A stretch of 64,000 bases of DNA, taken from assembly GCF_013387495.1 (NCBI RefSeq), contig NZ_JABZEE010000044.1:1-64000 (forward strand). The letters are read 5' to 3'. This DNA comes from Streptomyces sp. PKU-EA00015 (lineage in GTDB: Bacteria; Actinomycetota; Actinomycetes; Streptomycetales; Streptomycetaceae). The notes below the pieces were generated by a model, which saw only the letters and a list, made by a program, of their open reading frames with translations, made no database searches and was not told where the DNA came from. Within the stretch, counting starts at the first letter, position 1. Every line of letters begins with the position of its first letter. A program made the translations under genes and the position numbers. This document shows positions 44,134 to 53,650 of the stretch, piece after piece.

Positions 44134-44580
44134 GAGTGCCCGCAGCTCACGTTGTCACCGCGCCCTGTGTTGTGGGGTACTGGCCGCATGCTCAGTCAGC
44201 ACAGGGACTCCGGGGCACGCTGTCGTCCTCGTCCTTCCGGGCTGCGGGGAGGTGAAACAGGCGCTGGGCGGGCTGCGGGATGCCGAGGTGTTGCTGGAGC
44301 GGCGAGTCGTGGCCCTGTCCCCGCCGGAGCTGGAAGTCGAGGAGCCGGTGCCGCTGACGGCCTGTCCCTGATCGGAGTGCTGCCCGACGCGTCTCGAACG
44401 GCGTCCCTGCTCGGAGTGCGGTGAGCTCGACCGCGGCGCAGGCTTGAGACAAGGGGAACCACAGTGGCAGCCCGGAACCGGCGGGCAGCCCAGGCACCCA
44501 TGGGCTGTCGCGGACGGGACTGGAACACGGGCCGGCAAGACGCTGAACGAGCCGCGCCCGATCGGGCGAGGGAGCCTTCC
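44134..44580. other. Intergenic stretch with coding-like patch
   Basis: The plus strand at about 44205-44370 reads VVLVLPGCGEVKQALGGLRD then VLLERRVVALSPPELEVEEP to TGA, a protein-like tail of unknown origin. No complete gene is seen. Confidence 0.3.
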
Positions 44581-44751
44581 ATGAACGCCTACCCGCCTAT
44601 CGCCGATCAAAGGATGGTCGGCGACCTTCAGACTGCCGCGCTGGTGTCGTCCGAGCAGACGATCGACCGCGCCGTACGTTCACGCACCTACGCGTTGATC
44701 GCCGCGGTTATCGCCCTCGACGAGGCGGAAGGGAGCAGCGCCGGTGGCTGA
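44581..44751 (+). pseudogene. Glycoside hydrolase family 15 N-terminal remnant
   Basis: ATG 44581 begins MNAYPPIADQRMVGDLQTAA then LVSSEQTIDR, the typical opening of GH15 glucoamylase/trehalase-like proteins. It then runs into unrelated sequence and stops at 44751, inside the start of the MFS gene. About 95 percent of a GH15 gene is missing. Confidence 0.65.
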
Positions 44752-46159
44752 AGCGGATGCCTCGGGACGCCCGCCCGGTGCGATGCGCGGCGTGTTGGCC
44801 CCACTCGCCCTGGCCCAGTTCATCTGCAGCTTCGCCGGTTCGAACATGAACGTGATGATCAACGACATCAGCGAGGACCTGGACACGAGCGTGCAGGGAG
44901 TGCAGCTCGCGATCACGATCTTTCTCCTGGTCATGGCCGCGCTGATGATCCCCGGCGGCAAGCTGACCGACCGCTACGGCCGCAGGCGGTGCTTCCTGGC
45001 CGGTCTCGCCGTGTACGGCGTCGGTGCCTTGCTGAGCGCGGCCGCCCCGGGCCTGGGCGTCCTCATCCTCGGCAACTCGATCCTTGAAGGTGTCGGCACG
45101 GCGCTGCTCATTCCGCCCGTGTACATCCTCACGACGCTCCTGTTCACGGAAGTGACCTCACGTGCCCGCGCGTTCGGGGCCGTCATGGCGCTGGGAGGCA
45201 TCGGCGCCGCCGCGGGGCCGCTGATCGGGGGGCTCATCACCTCCGCCATCAGTTGGCGGGCGGCCTTCGTGTTCCAGGCCCTGGTGATCGCATTGATCAT
45301 CATCCTGAGCCGCCGGATCAAGGATCCTCTGCCACCGGATCCCGCGCGCCGCTTCGACACGGCCGGAGCGATCCTTTCAGCCGTCGGTCTCATCCTCGTC
45401 GTCACGGGAATCCTGGCAGCCGACAACAACGTCTGGCTGATGATCGGCCTGATCGCCCTCGGTGGACTCGTGCTGCTGTGGTTCTTCCGGTCGGTACGGG
45501 CCAAGGAGCGGGCCGGCGAAGAGCCACTCCTGTCGACGATCCTGTTCCGCAACCGCACCTCCAATCTCGGTCTCGTCACGCAGAACATCCAGTGGCTCCT
45601 GCTGATGGGGACGTCGTTCGTCGTCGCGACCTATCTCCAGGTCGTCCGCGGATACGACGCGATCCAGACCGGCGTGATCTTCACGGCCGCCACGCTGGGC
45701 CTGCTCGTGTCGTCACTGGCCGCCGAACGTCTGGCGAGGCGGTGGGCGCAGCGCGCCCTCATCGTGACGGGCTTCGTCGTGGCGATCGCCGGAGTCGGCG
45801 TCCTGCTGGCCATGGCGAGCGGCTCTCCGAGTGCCTGGGCCTTCGCGCCCGGACTGCTGCTGATCGGCCTGGGCCTCGGCCTGAGTCTGACCCCATCGGT
45901 CAACGTGGTGCAGGCGAGCTTCCCTGACGAGCAGCAGGGCGAGATCTCCGGGCTGTCACGCAGCGTCTCCAACCTTGGCTCCTCACTGGGCACCGCGGTC
46001 GCCGGTACCATCCTCGTCGCCGGCCTCACCGCCCATGCCTACGGTGCCGCGATGATCACGCTGGCGGTCCTCGGTCTCGTCGGCCTCGCCGCCGCGGTGT
46101 TCCTCCCCCGGGGCCTGGGTTCGAGGACCACTCCTTCTCCGTCGCACGAACCCCCGTGA
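44744..46159 (+). CDS. MFS exporter, 14-helix DHA2-type
   Basis: The 471-residue protein has about 14 hydrophobic helices and the MFS motif A-like GKLTDRYGRRRC (near 80). Other typical segments are AVMALGGIGAAAGPLIGGLI (motif C, antiporter-type) and GLSRSVSNLGSSLGTAVAGT. This layout is typical of DHA2 drug:proton exporters. GTG 44744 follows GGAAGGGAG and gives the family N-terminus. The only regulator within 2 kb is the TetR at 42670, which has its own operator, so control is unclear. The substrate is unknown. Confidence 0.88.
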   Translation: MAEADASGRPPGAMRGVLAPLALAQFICSFAGSNMNVMINDISEDLDTSVQGVQLAITIFLLVMAALMIPGGKLTDRYGRRRCFLAGLAVYGVGALLSAAAPGLGVLILGNSILEGVGTALLIPPVYILTTLLFTEVTSRARAFGAVMALGGIGAAAGPLIGGLITSAISWRAAFVFQALVIALIIILSRRIKDPLPPDPARRFDTAGAILSAVGLILVVTGILAADNNVWLMIGLIALGGLVLLWFFRSVRAKERAGEEPLLSTILFRNRTSNLGLVTQNIQWLLLMGTSFVVATYLQVVRGYDAIQTGVIFTAATLGLLVSSLAAERLARRWAQRALIVTGFVVAIAGVGVLLAMASGSPSAWAFAPGLLLIGLGLGLSLTPSVNVVQASFPDEQQGEISGLSRSVSNLGSSLGTAVAGTILVAGLTAHAYGAAMITLAVLGLVGLAAAVFLPRGLGSRTTPSPSHEPP

Positions 46160-46583
46160 GTTGTCTCCGCATGACGCTGGTGCGGTTTTGTGCGGGTCGG
46201 CCCTTGCCGGGGGCCACGCCAGTGCTTTCGGCCGGGCGCCGAGGCCGGACGGGGAGCTGTTGTGCAGCTGGGCCGGATCAAGGGCCGGGCCATCGCCCCG
46301 AACTCGGAGCGATGGCCGTTCGATCCGTGCCCGCATGGCGATGCGCGGCGGGGGAGGCGAAAATGGGATGAGCCGGATAGGGGCCATCCGATCAGCGGAC
46401 ACGGCGTCGCCTTCAGCGCTGGGGATGCGGCAGTCCGTCCACAGCGCGCTGGAAGCCGAGCCGACGGGGCAGTGGGGTGCAGCAGCCAGGTGACCGGCGG
46501 ACTGGTTGAAGGCTCCGGAAATCCGCCAGCGGGACATCAAGGTATTTCCCGCGGGTGCCAGGTAGGAACACAGGTGATCGCTC
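46160..46583. other. Intergenic stretch
   Basis: No complete gene; frames on both strands lack recognisable features. Confidence 0.3.
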
Positions 46584-47420
46584 ATGTGCCGATGGCTCGC
46601 TTACTCGGGAACACCCCTGCTGCTCGACACCATCCTCTACAAACCGGCCCACTCGCTGATCGATCAGAGCCTCCACTCGAGACTGGGGGTCGAGACGACG
46701 AACGGCGACGGTTTCGGCGTCGGATGGTACGCGCAGGAAAGCATCGGCACCCCGGCCCTGCTCAAGGACATCGGCCCCGCCTGGAACAACCGCAATCTGA
46801 GGGAGATCGCGGATCATGTCCGCTCCCCGTTGTTCTTCGCCCACATACGGGCGTCGACCGGCACGGCGGTGCAGCAGACGAATTGCCACCCGTTCCGGCA
46901 CGGCCGTTGGATGTGGATGCACAACGGTGCCATCGCAGGTTTCCCTCTCATACGCCGCGAGCTGTCCCTGCTCGTCGATCCCGGGCTGTACTCCGACATC
47001 GAAGGAACGACGGACTCGGAGATGATGTTCTACCTGGCGGTCACCTTCGGCCTGGACGAGGATCCGCCGGGCGCCGTGGCCCGGATGGTGGGAGTGGTGG
47101 AGCGCAGCGGCCGCGACCACGGTGCGGAGTTCCCGCTCCAGATGACGATCGCCGTGACCGACGGCGAATGCGTATGGGCATTCCGCTACTCGAGCGCGGG
47201 CGCTTCCCGGTCGTTGTTCTACAGCACCCGCGTGGACACACTGAGAGAGCTGCACCCCGACATGGCGTTCCTGCAGGAAGTGTCCGACGAGACCCGCCTC
47301 ATCGTGTCCGAGCCCCTCGGTGATCTGCCGGGTGCCTGGAACGAGGTGCCCGAGAGCAGCTACGGCGTCGTACATGCCGGAGCCGACGAGTTGCATCCCT
47401 TCGCCCCACAACCGGCGTGA
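46584..47420 (+). CDS. Class II glutamine amidotransferase (EgtC-like)
   Basis: The 278-residue protein begins MCRWLAYSG, putting the N-terminal nucleophile Cys2 in place after Met removal. Class II (GATase_2) motifs follow: NGDGFGVGWYA, FFAHIRASTGT, HNGAIAGF, GTTDSEMMF. It resembles EgtC and related gamma-glutamyl amidohydrolases, hydrolysing glutamine or a gamma-glutamyl bond. No ergothioneine genes lie nearby, so the substrate is open. ATG 46584 follows AGGTGATC. Monocistronic. Confidence 0.87.
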   Translation: MCRWLAYSGTPLLLDTILYKPAHSLIDQSLHSRLGVETTNGDGFGVGWYAQESIGTPALLKDIGPAWNNRNLREIADHVRSPLFFAHIRASTGTAVQQTNCHPFRHGRWMWMHNGAIAGFPLIRRELSLLVDPGLYSDIEGTTDSEMMFYLAVTFGLDEDPPGAVARMVGVVERSGRDHGAEFPLQMTIAVTDGECVWAFRYSSAGASRSLFYSTRVDTLRELHPDMAFLQEVSDETRLIVSEPLGDLPGAWNEVPESSYGVVHAGADELHPFAPQPA

Positions 47421-47535
47421 CGCATCAGCGGATCGCGGGCTCGGTCACCTCGGCAGTCGTCGGTCGCGGTGATCGGCCGTATTCGGTTGCGCGCCGAACA
47501 GGGCGTGTTGGTCAGCCCGCGGGGCCTGGCGTGAC

Positions 47536-47904
47536 TCAGGGCTTTTTCGTGACGGACCGCTTGGTGCCTTTGGTCCTGCTGGTGCTCGTACCGCTACGCC
47601 CTGGCTTTGCGGGCACATCCTTGCGCGTTGTGGCCTCCTCCGTGCCTGCGGCCGTCCGCGATGGCGCTGTCCGGGTCGGGGCGGTCGGCCACTTGAACTC
47701 GATCTCCAGCTCGATCTCCCCACCACCGATCTCGACCTCTATCTCGCTGCGAAGGTCGTCGGGGATCCGCAGGCTCAGCGTTCCGGGGCTGAGTTCCAGT
47801 TCGGCGTCCCCGCCTTCCCTCAGCGCGGCTGCGAGTGCCGTGAGCTGGTCAGCCGCCTCGAGGCGTGACACGGAGCGCTTCTGCTCGTACTTGAGGTCCT
47901 TCAT
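47536..47904 (-). CDS. amphi-Trp domain protein
   Basis: The 122-residue protein starts with an amphi-Trp domain (MKDLKYEQKRSVSRLEAADQ to EIELEIEFKWP): a helix, then alternating acidic strands (ELELSPGTLSLRIP, EIEVEIGGGEIELEIE) ending in the conserved Trp. A basic Ser/Thr/Lys-rich tail follows. The domain has no defined activity. ATG 47904 follows GGAG. Confidence 0.85.
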   Translation of the reverse strand: MKDLKYEQKRSVSRLEAADQLTALAAALREGGDAELELSPGTLSLRIPDDLRSEIEVEIGGGEIELEIEFKWPTAPTRTAPSRTAAGTEEATTRKDVPAKPGRSGTSTSRTKGTKRSVTKKP

Positions 47905-47964
47905 GGTGTCTCCGATCCGCACACGGTCTGGGTGTCGGGCCGCCCTGCCAGGTCGTCCCCTGCC

Positions 47965-48195
47965 TCATCGCTCAAACGGACTGGGAGCGGTGCACAGTGC
48001 CCAGATCACGGAGCCGTTGATCGCGGTCAGGACGACGGCCCGGAACCGCGCGTAGGGAATCCGAAGGGAGTTCGCGAGCATGGCCAGGCCGGCCGCCGAC
48101 GATCCTGGCCCGGGTGGCGCCTGGAACAAAGCGGCACCCGCAAGGGCGACGACCACGTCGTGATCGGATGGATCCAGCCTCACCTGACAGGCCAT
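47965..48195 (-). CDS. Small hypothetical protein (76 aa)
   Basis: GAAGGAG precedes ATG 48195 at good spacing, and codon bias is fair throughout. The product (MACQVRLDPSDHDVVVALAG onwards) has a hydrophobic middle and no recognised domain. It lies 60 bp upstream of the amphi-Trp gene in the same orientation and may be co-transcribed. Confidence 0.45.
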   Translation of the reverse strand: MACQVRLDPSDHDVVVALAGAALFQAPPGPGSSAAGLAMLANSLRIPYARFRAVVLTAINGSVIWALCTAPSPFER

Positions 48196-48563
48196 CGCCG
48201 GCTCCTTCGTGTTGAACGGCCCCGCACGACCGCCCGTTCCCGTTCGGCCGGGGGGTTACCTCCAATCTCGTCCTCTCGGGTTCGCTGCGCACGTCGGGGG
48301 GCTCGATGGGCGGTTGTCGATGAACAGTTCGCGCAAGTCGGCGTGATGTCGTGGTGCTTGCATGCAATTGACCGATCACGGCAGCCGGCTTTGGGCGCCT
48401 GTGGACGACATCCCTTACGGTCATCTGCAAGTCGTCGGCGCACGCGCTGCGCCACGAAGCCGCGCCGCCGGCGCCGGAACGGGCGGGACCTGTCGGCTCG
48501 GCATACGGGCACCGTCAACCCGGATGACTGGGGCCTCCATCAGGCCCCGGCCTTCCCCGCGCT
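48196..48563. other. Intergenic stretch
   Basis: No gene recognised. It precedes the long hairpin at 48564. Confidence 0.3.
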
Positions 48564-48617
48564 CCGCGCCTCCCGCATGGCGCGGCGAACCATGCGCGCG
48601 CCATGCGGGAGGCGCGG
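48564..48617. repeat. Long perfect inverted repeat (21-bp arms)
   Basis: Arms at 48564-48584 and 48597-48617 are perfect reverse complements separated by 12 bases. The left arm begins CCGCGCCTCCCGCATGG. It lies about 100 bp upstream of the carboxymuconolactone-decarboxylase-like gene. A terminator of that strength, a small mobile repeat or an attenuator are all possible. Confidence 0.75.
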
Positions 48618-48715
48618 ATGGGTTCTACGGTTGAGGGGAGGCCCCGCATTTGCGGAACTCGGTTCTTTCCGCCTCACACCCCTCGGGCTCGAGACTCACC
48701 AGGAGGGCATACGCT

Positions 48716-49042
48716 ATGTCCACTGCATCCGACACCCCTGTCCTGGACACCCTCGCCGCCATGACGGTCGACTCGATCGAGCGATGCGGGCTGGCTCCGG
48801 ACATGCTCATACTCACGCGCATCGCGGCACTCGCCGCCTCGGACGCCCCGCCCATCTCCTACGCGGCCCATATCGACCCCGCGATCAGGAGCGGCCTGAC
48901 CGCCGAACAACTGCAGGACGTCCTGGTCGCCATCGCACCCATCGTGGGCACCGCCCGCGTCATGACGGCAGCGGGCAACATCGCCACGGCGTTCGGCATC
49001 GCCATCGCCGTCGCCGATGCCGGGATCGAAGCCCAGGGCTGA
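48716..49042 (+). CDS. Carboxymuconolactone decarboxylase-like protein
   Basis: The 108-residue protein is a small AhpD/CMD-like all-helical protein (LAAMTVDSIERCGLAPDMLI, LTRIAALAASDAP, LTAEQLQDVLVAIAPIVGTA). The CxxC redox pair of AhpD is absent, so a peroxidase role is unlikely. AGGAGG precedes ATG 48716. Confidence 0.75.
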   Translation: MSTASDTPVLDTLAAMTVDSIERCGLAPDMLILTRIAALAASDAPPISYAAHIDPAIRSGLTAEQLQDVLVAIAPIVGTARVMTAAGNIATAFGIAIAVADAGIEAQG

Positions 49043-50082
49043 GAGCAGCCGCCCGCCCGGCATTGATGATCCGCGCGGCCGAGAGTCAGACGAAGGCGGG
49101 GGCGGGATCCTCGCTGGTCCAGTGGACGTTGAAGAGGGCGGCGACGAGGCGTTCGTGCTCTGGCTCGAGCTGCCCGGCGCGGTGCTTGGTGCGGGCCTTG
49201 GCGAACCATGGGCAGATCTCGACCGTGCGCCGTCGACAGTGATCGACTCGCGGGCCGAGGGGCACGGCGTTCGCGGTGGAGGAAGAGCTCGAGGAGCTGG
49301 ACGGCCTGGGGGAAGGTGCGGGTCGTGGCGCGCGGGACCAGGCTCGTGGCGGCCGGGGTGACGCCGAGGGTCTTGAGGAGCTGGTGCCGGCCGGACTCGA
49401 GGGCAGTCCAGCGGGTGAGCTGCCGGGCGGCCCAGCTGCCGAGGCATCCGGCCGGGTGGCCTTGAACACCGCCGACCGGGCAGGGCCCTGGAGCGGGACG
49501 ACCTCCTCGACAGCCAACTCGACAGCCTCGACGCGCGCCGCCGGCCTGGTAGCCGATACCGACGCGCTGATCGTCCGGACCGTCCAGCCGGCGCCGTCGT
49601 AGATGCAGAACTGTGCGTGGTCCGAGGGGACATGCACCCAACGGCTGGCGCGCAGCGAGGGAAGATGAAGCACCAGCCCCTGACCTCCGCGGATCATGGC
49701 CGCTGTGGTGAGGAGACCCGAGCCGCTCGTAGCGTCAACGGTCGGAGCGGCTTTCCGCACCTGAGCCTCGCACGGCCGTCGGGGGCAGCGGCCGGCAGAG
49801 GCGAAGGGGGACTTTTCGGCCGAGGTGAGTCAGCCGGTGCACGAGCATGTGCCCCTTGCGCTGCTGGTAGGAAGAACAGGGCGGCAAGGCGTCAGGCAGG
49901 TGGTGCAGTTGTGGCCCCGTGGATCGAAGGAGCTGGCTGTGCTGGTGAGCTGCAACGATGCGCGAATCAGACAGGGCATGCCCACAGCGCGCGTCCGAAA
50001 TAGCGGCCTGCGGTGTGCTTTTGACTCATGCGTACGCAACGCTGCTCGTATCGGCAGACGCCTTCGAGCAAAGGAGTGCTCC
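49043..50082. pseudogene. Gene debris including a helicase-associated remnant
   Basis: On the minus strand about 49086-49225 reads WFAKARTKHRAGQLEPEHER then LVAALFNVHWTSEDPAPAF, which matches the end of a helicase-associated-domain protein. A further minus-strand frame to 49760 (VHVPSDHAQFCIYDGAGWTV) reads as protein but changes character. The rest holds no recognisable gene. Confidence is for the helicase-associated tail. Confidence 0.4.
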
Positions 50083-50517
50083 ATGCGACACCTCGTAGGA
50101 AAGGCCACGGCAGCCGCAGGGCTGGTGGCGTGCTCGACCGTCCTCCTTGCGGGTCCGGCCCACGCCGAGTCGGCACGACCGAGCAGCTTGTACGCTCCCT
50201 CGGCGATGGTGCTGGCCGTCGGGAAGGGAGAGAACGCGGCCGCAGCGACGATGCAGCGGGCGGTGACGCTGCAGTGCAGTCCGGCACCCGGCGGGGACCA
50301 CCCCGACGCACGTGCCGCCTGTGCCGAGCTGCGCAGCGTCGACGGCCGGCCGGCTCTGCTCATCGAGGACAGCAACGAGCGCCTGTGTCCGCAGATCTAC
50401 GACCCGGTGACCGTCACGGTCGACGGCGTGTGGGAGGGCCGCCGCCTCTCCTATGAGGAGACCTTCGCCAACCGCTGTCTGATGGAAGGAAAGGTGCCGC
50501 AGCTCTTGCAGTTCTGA
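50083..50517 (+). CDS. Subtilisin-inhibitor-like (SSI family) protein
   Basis: The 144-residue precursor has a signal peptide (cleavage near AHA|ESA) and the SSI fold. Cys65-Cys80 and Cys102-Cys132 would form the two conserved disulfides, and LQCSPAPGGDHPDARAACAE and YDPVTVTVDGVWEGRRLSYE are family blocks. The reactive loop reads LCPQIYDPV, so by alignment with SSI the P1 residue is Gln104 instead of the usual Met or Lys. It is secreted and inhibits extracellular serine proteases; the Gln P1 suggests an altered target. AAGGAG precedes ATG 50083. Confidence 0.93.
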   Translation: MRHLVGKATAAAGLVACSTVLLAGPAHAESARPSSLYAPSAMVLAVGKGENAAAATMQRAVTLQCSPAPGGDHPDARAACAELRSVDGRPALLIEDSNERLCPQIYDPVTVTVDGVWEGRRLSYEETFANRCLMEGKVPQLLQF

Positions 50518-50533
50518 GGCGGTCACCTGCCCA

Positions 50534-50565
50534 GGCCCGGTCTCCACGATCGTGGAGACCGGGCC
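50534..50565. terminator. Terminator of the SSI gene
   Basis: A perfect 32-bp palindrome, arms GGCCCGGTCTCCACGA and TCGTGGAGACCGGGCC, lies 17 bp after the stop codon. Confidence 0.75.
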
Positions 50566-50583
50566 GCTGTTGTCCAACCGTCG

Positions 50584-51120
50584 TTGGTCTCGGTGGTGAT
50601 CCGCACCGAGCCGCAGCCGTGGCGTTGGGGCAGCCTGAGCACGTGGTCGAAGGGTATGCGGCTGATCGTCCGCGAGGAACGGCCGTATCCCGGCGCCCAG
50701 TTGCGCTTTACCGACGTCGACGGGCTGCGGCTGACTTGCTTCGCGACCAACACGAAGGGAGGCCAACTCGCCGATCTCGAACTGCGTCACCGCAGGCGGG
50801 CCCGCTGCGAGGACCGCATCCGAGGCGCCCGCGACACCGGCTTGCGCAACCTGCCCCTGCACGACACTGCACAGAACCGGATCTGGCTGGAGAACGTCTC
50901 CCTGGCACTCGACCTCCTCGCCTGGATGCCGATGCTCGCCCTGACCGGCAAGACCCGCCGCTGGGAACCCAAGAAGCTCCGCCTGCGGCCGTTCTCCGCC
51001 GCCGCCCAGCTCGTCACCACCGGCCGTCGCCACCGGCTCCGCTTCACGACCCGATGGCCCTGGACCGACGAGATCACCCGGGCAATCGACCGGCTCAACG
51101 CCTTGCCGAGCCCCGGCTGA
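50584..51120 (+). pseudogene. IS1380-family transposase C-terminal remnant
   Basis: The frame reads MRLIVREERPYPGAQLRFTD, GGQLADLELRHRRRARCEDR, IRGARDTGLRNLP and ENVSLALDLLAWMPMLALTG, the conserved C-terminal half of IS1380 transposases, with intact stop TGA at 51120. The N-terminal half carrying the first catalytic residues is missing. Confidence 0.75.
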
Positions 51121-51367
51121 CCCGCCCCACCGACCGCCCCAACGATCCGCACCACCGCACCGGGAAAGTGGAACCCGGCGCCCACCCGACGCGACAACCG
51201 GGCCGTCACCCTGCCCCAGCGCCGAAAAAGGGCCGCACCTCGCAAACACAGGGTCCCCGTCGGCACACCAACGAGGACTCATGAACGTTCTGCGTTTGAC
51301 GATGGCCCGCCACGGGGCTGCACTGGATTCATGGATGCTGCGCGACTCCGTTCTAGGGAGAGCAGCG

Positions 51368-52219
51368 ATGACAACCATGGAAACGTTCAATCTTCTGCAG
51401 CCGTACAAGATCGCCGAGGAGACGTTCGTCATCCCGTGGGCCCTCGAGGCCCCGCCGGTCGGCCACTTCCCGATGAACTCGATGGTGATCCGGGGAGCAG
51501 AGCCGGTCCTTGTGGACACCGGGGCGCCCGCAGTGCGCTCCCAGTGGCTGGAGGCAGCCTGGTCCGTCGTGGATCCCCTGGACGTACGGTGGATCTTCCT
51601 CACCCACGACGACCGCGACCACGCCGGCAACCTCCTGGCGGTCCTCGCCGAATGCCCGAACGCGACCCTGCTGACGACATGGTTCTCCATCGGCCGCATG
51701 GCCGAGGAGTGGGAGACCCCCCTCAACCGGTGCCGCTTCATGACCGACGGCGACACGATCGACGCGGGCGACCGCACCCTGGTCGCCAAACGACCGCCCC
51801 TGTACGACAACCCCACAACCCGCGCCCTCTTCGACCCGAATACCAACGTCCTGTGGGCCGTGGACACCTTCGCCACGAACGTACCCACCCCGATGCCGGA
51901 CATAGCGGCGCTTTCCGCGGACGAATTCCGCGACGGCCAATTCTTCGGCGGACGCCTGGTCTCGCCCTGGGTCGCGTTGCTGGACACCCAGAAGTTCCGG
52001 ACGGTCGTGGACGACTTCCAACGCCTGAACGCCGAGGTCATCGTCGGCTGCCATTCCCCGGTCCTCCGCGGCCCCAAGATCTCCGAGGCATACGATCTCC
52101 TCCGCCGGCTCCCCGAGATCCCCCCGTGGGCAGAGTTCACCCAGGCCGACCTGGACCAGTGGATGGCGGTCGCCGAGAGCTCGGTACCACCGGAACAACC
52201 ACGACCGTCGGGGACGTGA
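51368..52219 (+). CDS. MBL-fold metallo-hydrolase
   Basis: The 283-residue protein has a metallo-beta-lactamase fold: MVIRGAEPVLVDTGAP (39-54) and THDDRDHAGN (79-88). In the latter the usual THxHxDH is HDDRDH, as in flavodiiron-like MBL proteins where the third metal residue is acidic. VLWAVDTFAT and IVGCHSP supply later metal positions. The substrate is unknown; members include oxidoreductases, lactonases and glyoxalase II-like enzymes. ATG 51368 follows GGGAG. Monocistronic. Confidence 0.8.
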   Translation: MTTMETFNLLQPYKIAEETFVIPWALEAPPVGHFPMNSMVIRGAEPVLVDTGAPAVRSQWLEAAWSVVDPLDVRWIFLTHDDRDHAGNLLAVLAECPNATLLTTWFSIGRMAEEWETPLNRCRFMTDGDTIDAGDRTLVAKRPPLYDNPTTRALFDPNTNVLWAVDTFATNVPTPMPDIAALSADEFRDGQFFGGRLVSPWVALLDTQKFRTVVDDFQRLNAEVIVGCHSPVLRGPKISEAYDLLRRLPEIPPWAEFTQADLDQWMAVAESSVPPEQPRPSGT

Positions 52220-52594
52220 CGGTGGCCGTGGCCCTCTAGGTGTGCTGTCCGGACAGCTGGGTGACGCGGCTGGCTGGGGTAGGGCTGCAGGACGCTTTCC
52301 TCGGGCGTCCCGCAGCCGCTGCAGCTGCTCCGGGTTCCTCGGGTCGTGGGTGGGCAGAGGCAGCGCCGTTGGCCAGGTGGCCGGCCTCGGCAGTGCCGCC
52401 AGGCAGGGCGTTCGCCAGCTCATGTCGCCAGGGCCACCTGGCGGCGATCCGCAGGTGGAGCGGCGACCTCCGCGGGTGATGCGGGCGGCTGGGTGCAGCA
52501 GTCGGACGCGCTGAAGACATGCGCCGACGGTCCGTGCGAGGAGACGATCGTCGTCGTCACACCCGCCGACCACTGCGCTCGCCGTACGGATCAA
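52220..52594. other. Intergenic stretch
   Basis: No complete gene; a minus-strand patch (LPTHDPRNPEQLQRLRDARG) is unassigned. Confidence 0.25.
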
Positions 52595-52626
52595 GGGTGG
52601 TTCGGCACCCAGGTGCCGAACCACCC
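52595..52626. terminator. Terminator of the trxB-arsC operon
   Basis: A perfect 15-bp stem (GGGTGGTTCGGCACC / GGTGCCGAACCACCC) with a two-base CA centre, 16 bp beyond the trxB stop. Confidence 0.8.
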
Positions 52627-52642
52627 CTGTCGGAGAAGTCGT

Positions 52643-53650
52643 TCAGGTCAGAAGGGCTGCCGTCTGGGCCTCGGGAGCGGTGTCGGTGAGCGCGGCGAGG
52701 TAACGCTCGGCATCGAGCGCTGCTGCGGCGCCCGTGCCGGCAGCGGTGATGGCCTGGCGGTAGGTGTGGTCGACGACGTCGCCCGCGGCGAAGACGCCCG
52801 GGATGTTCGTCCGGGTGGAGGGGGATGCGACCTGGATGTAACCCTCGTCGTCGAGATCAAGCTGGCCGGTGAACAGTTCGGTGCGCGGGTCGTGGCCGAT
52901 CGCGATGAACAGCCCCGTGACGTCGAGTTCGCGGGTGGCGCCGGTCAGGACGTTGCGGAGGACGACGCCGGAGAGCATCCCTTGCGTCTCCTTGATCTCG
53001 GCGATCTCGCTGTCGAAGGCGAAGGAGATCTTGTCGTCGGCGAACGCCCTGTTCTGCATGACCTTCGAGGCCCGCAGGGTGGAGCGGCGGTGGACGACTG
53101 TGACCGAGCGGGCGAAGCGGGTGAGGAAGGTGGCTTCCTCCATGGCAGTGTCACCACCGCCGACCACGACGATGTCGCGGTCACGGAAGAAGAACCCGTC
53201 GCAGGTCGCACACCACGAGACGCCGCGGCCGGACAGCTCGTCCTCGCGGGGCAGGCCGAGCTTGCGGTAGCCGGAGCCGGTGGCGACGATCACCGTCTTG
53301 GCGCGGTGGACGGTTCCGGCGGAGTCGGTCAGCAGTTTGATGTCGCCGGTGAGGTCGACGGCGGTGATGTCGTCGTCGATCATTTCGGCGCCGAACTTCT
53401 CGGCTTGGGCCCGCATGTTCTCCATGAGGACCGGTCCGTCGATGCCGTCGGGGAAGCCGGGGAAGTTCTCGACCTCGGTCGTGGTGGTGAGCGAGCCGCC
53501 GACGAAGACGGAGCTGCCGAACAGCAGCGGCTCGAGCTGGGCGCGGGCGGCGTAGAGGGCTGCGGTGTATCCGGCGGGGCCGGAGCCCATGACGATGACG
53601 TTGCGCACGTCGTCGCCGGTGGCGGCGGTCGGGTCGGTCACCGGGCTCAC
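52643..53650 (-). CDS. trxB: Thioredoxin reductase
   Basis: The 335-residue flavoenzyme has an FAD motif GSGPAGYTAALYAARAQ (from 22), the redox pair Cys147-Ala-Thr-Cys150 in GVSWCATCDG, NADPH motif VGGGDTAMEEA (163-173) and a C-terminal AAGDVVDHTYRQAITAAGTG FAD block. It reduces thioredoxin with NADPH, supplying electrons to thioredoxin-type arsenate reductases. Its ATG overlaps the arsC stop as ATGA, so it is the last gene of the arsC-arsC-trxB operon. In some streptomycete arsenic islands this gene is called arsT. Confidence 0.93.
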   Translation of the reverse strand: MSPVTDPTAATGDDVRNVIVMGSGPAGYTAALYAARAQLEPLLFGSSVFVGGSLTTTTEVENFPGFPDGIDGPVLMENMRAQAEKFGAEMIDDDITAVDLTGDIKLLTDSAGTVHRAKTVIVATGSGYRKLGLPREDELSGRGVSWCATCDGFFFRDRDIVVVGGGDTAMEEATFLTRFARSVTVVHRRSTLRASKVMQNRAFADDKISFAFDSEIAEIKETQGMLSGVVLRNVLTGATRELDVTGLFIAIGHDPRTELFTGQLDLDDEGYIQVASPSTRTNIPGVFAAGDVVDHTYRQAITAAGTGAAAALDAERYLAALTDTAPEAQTAALLT

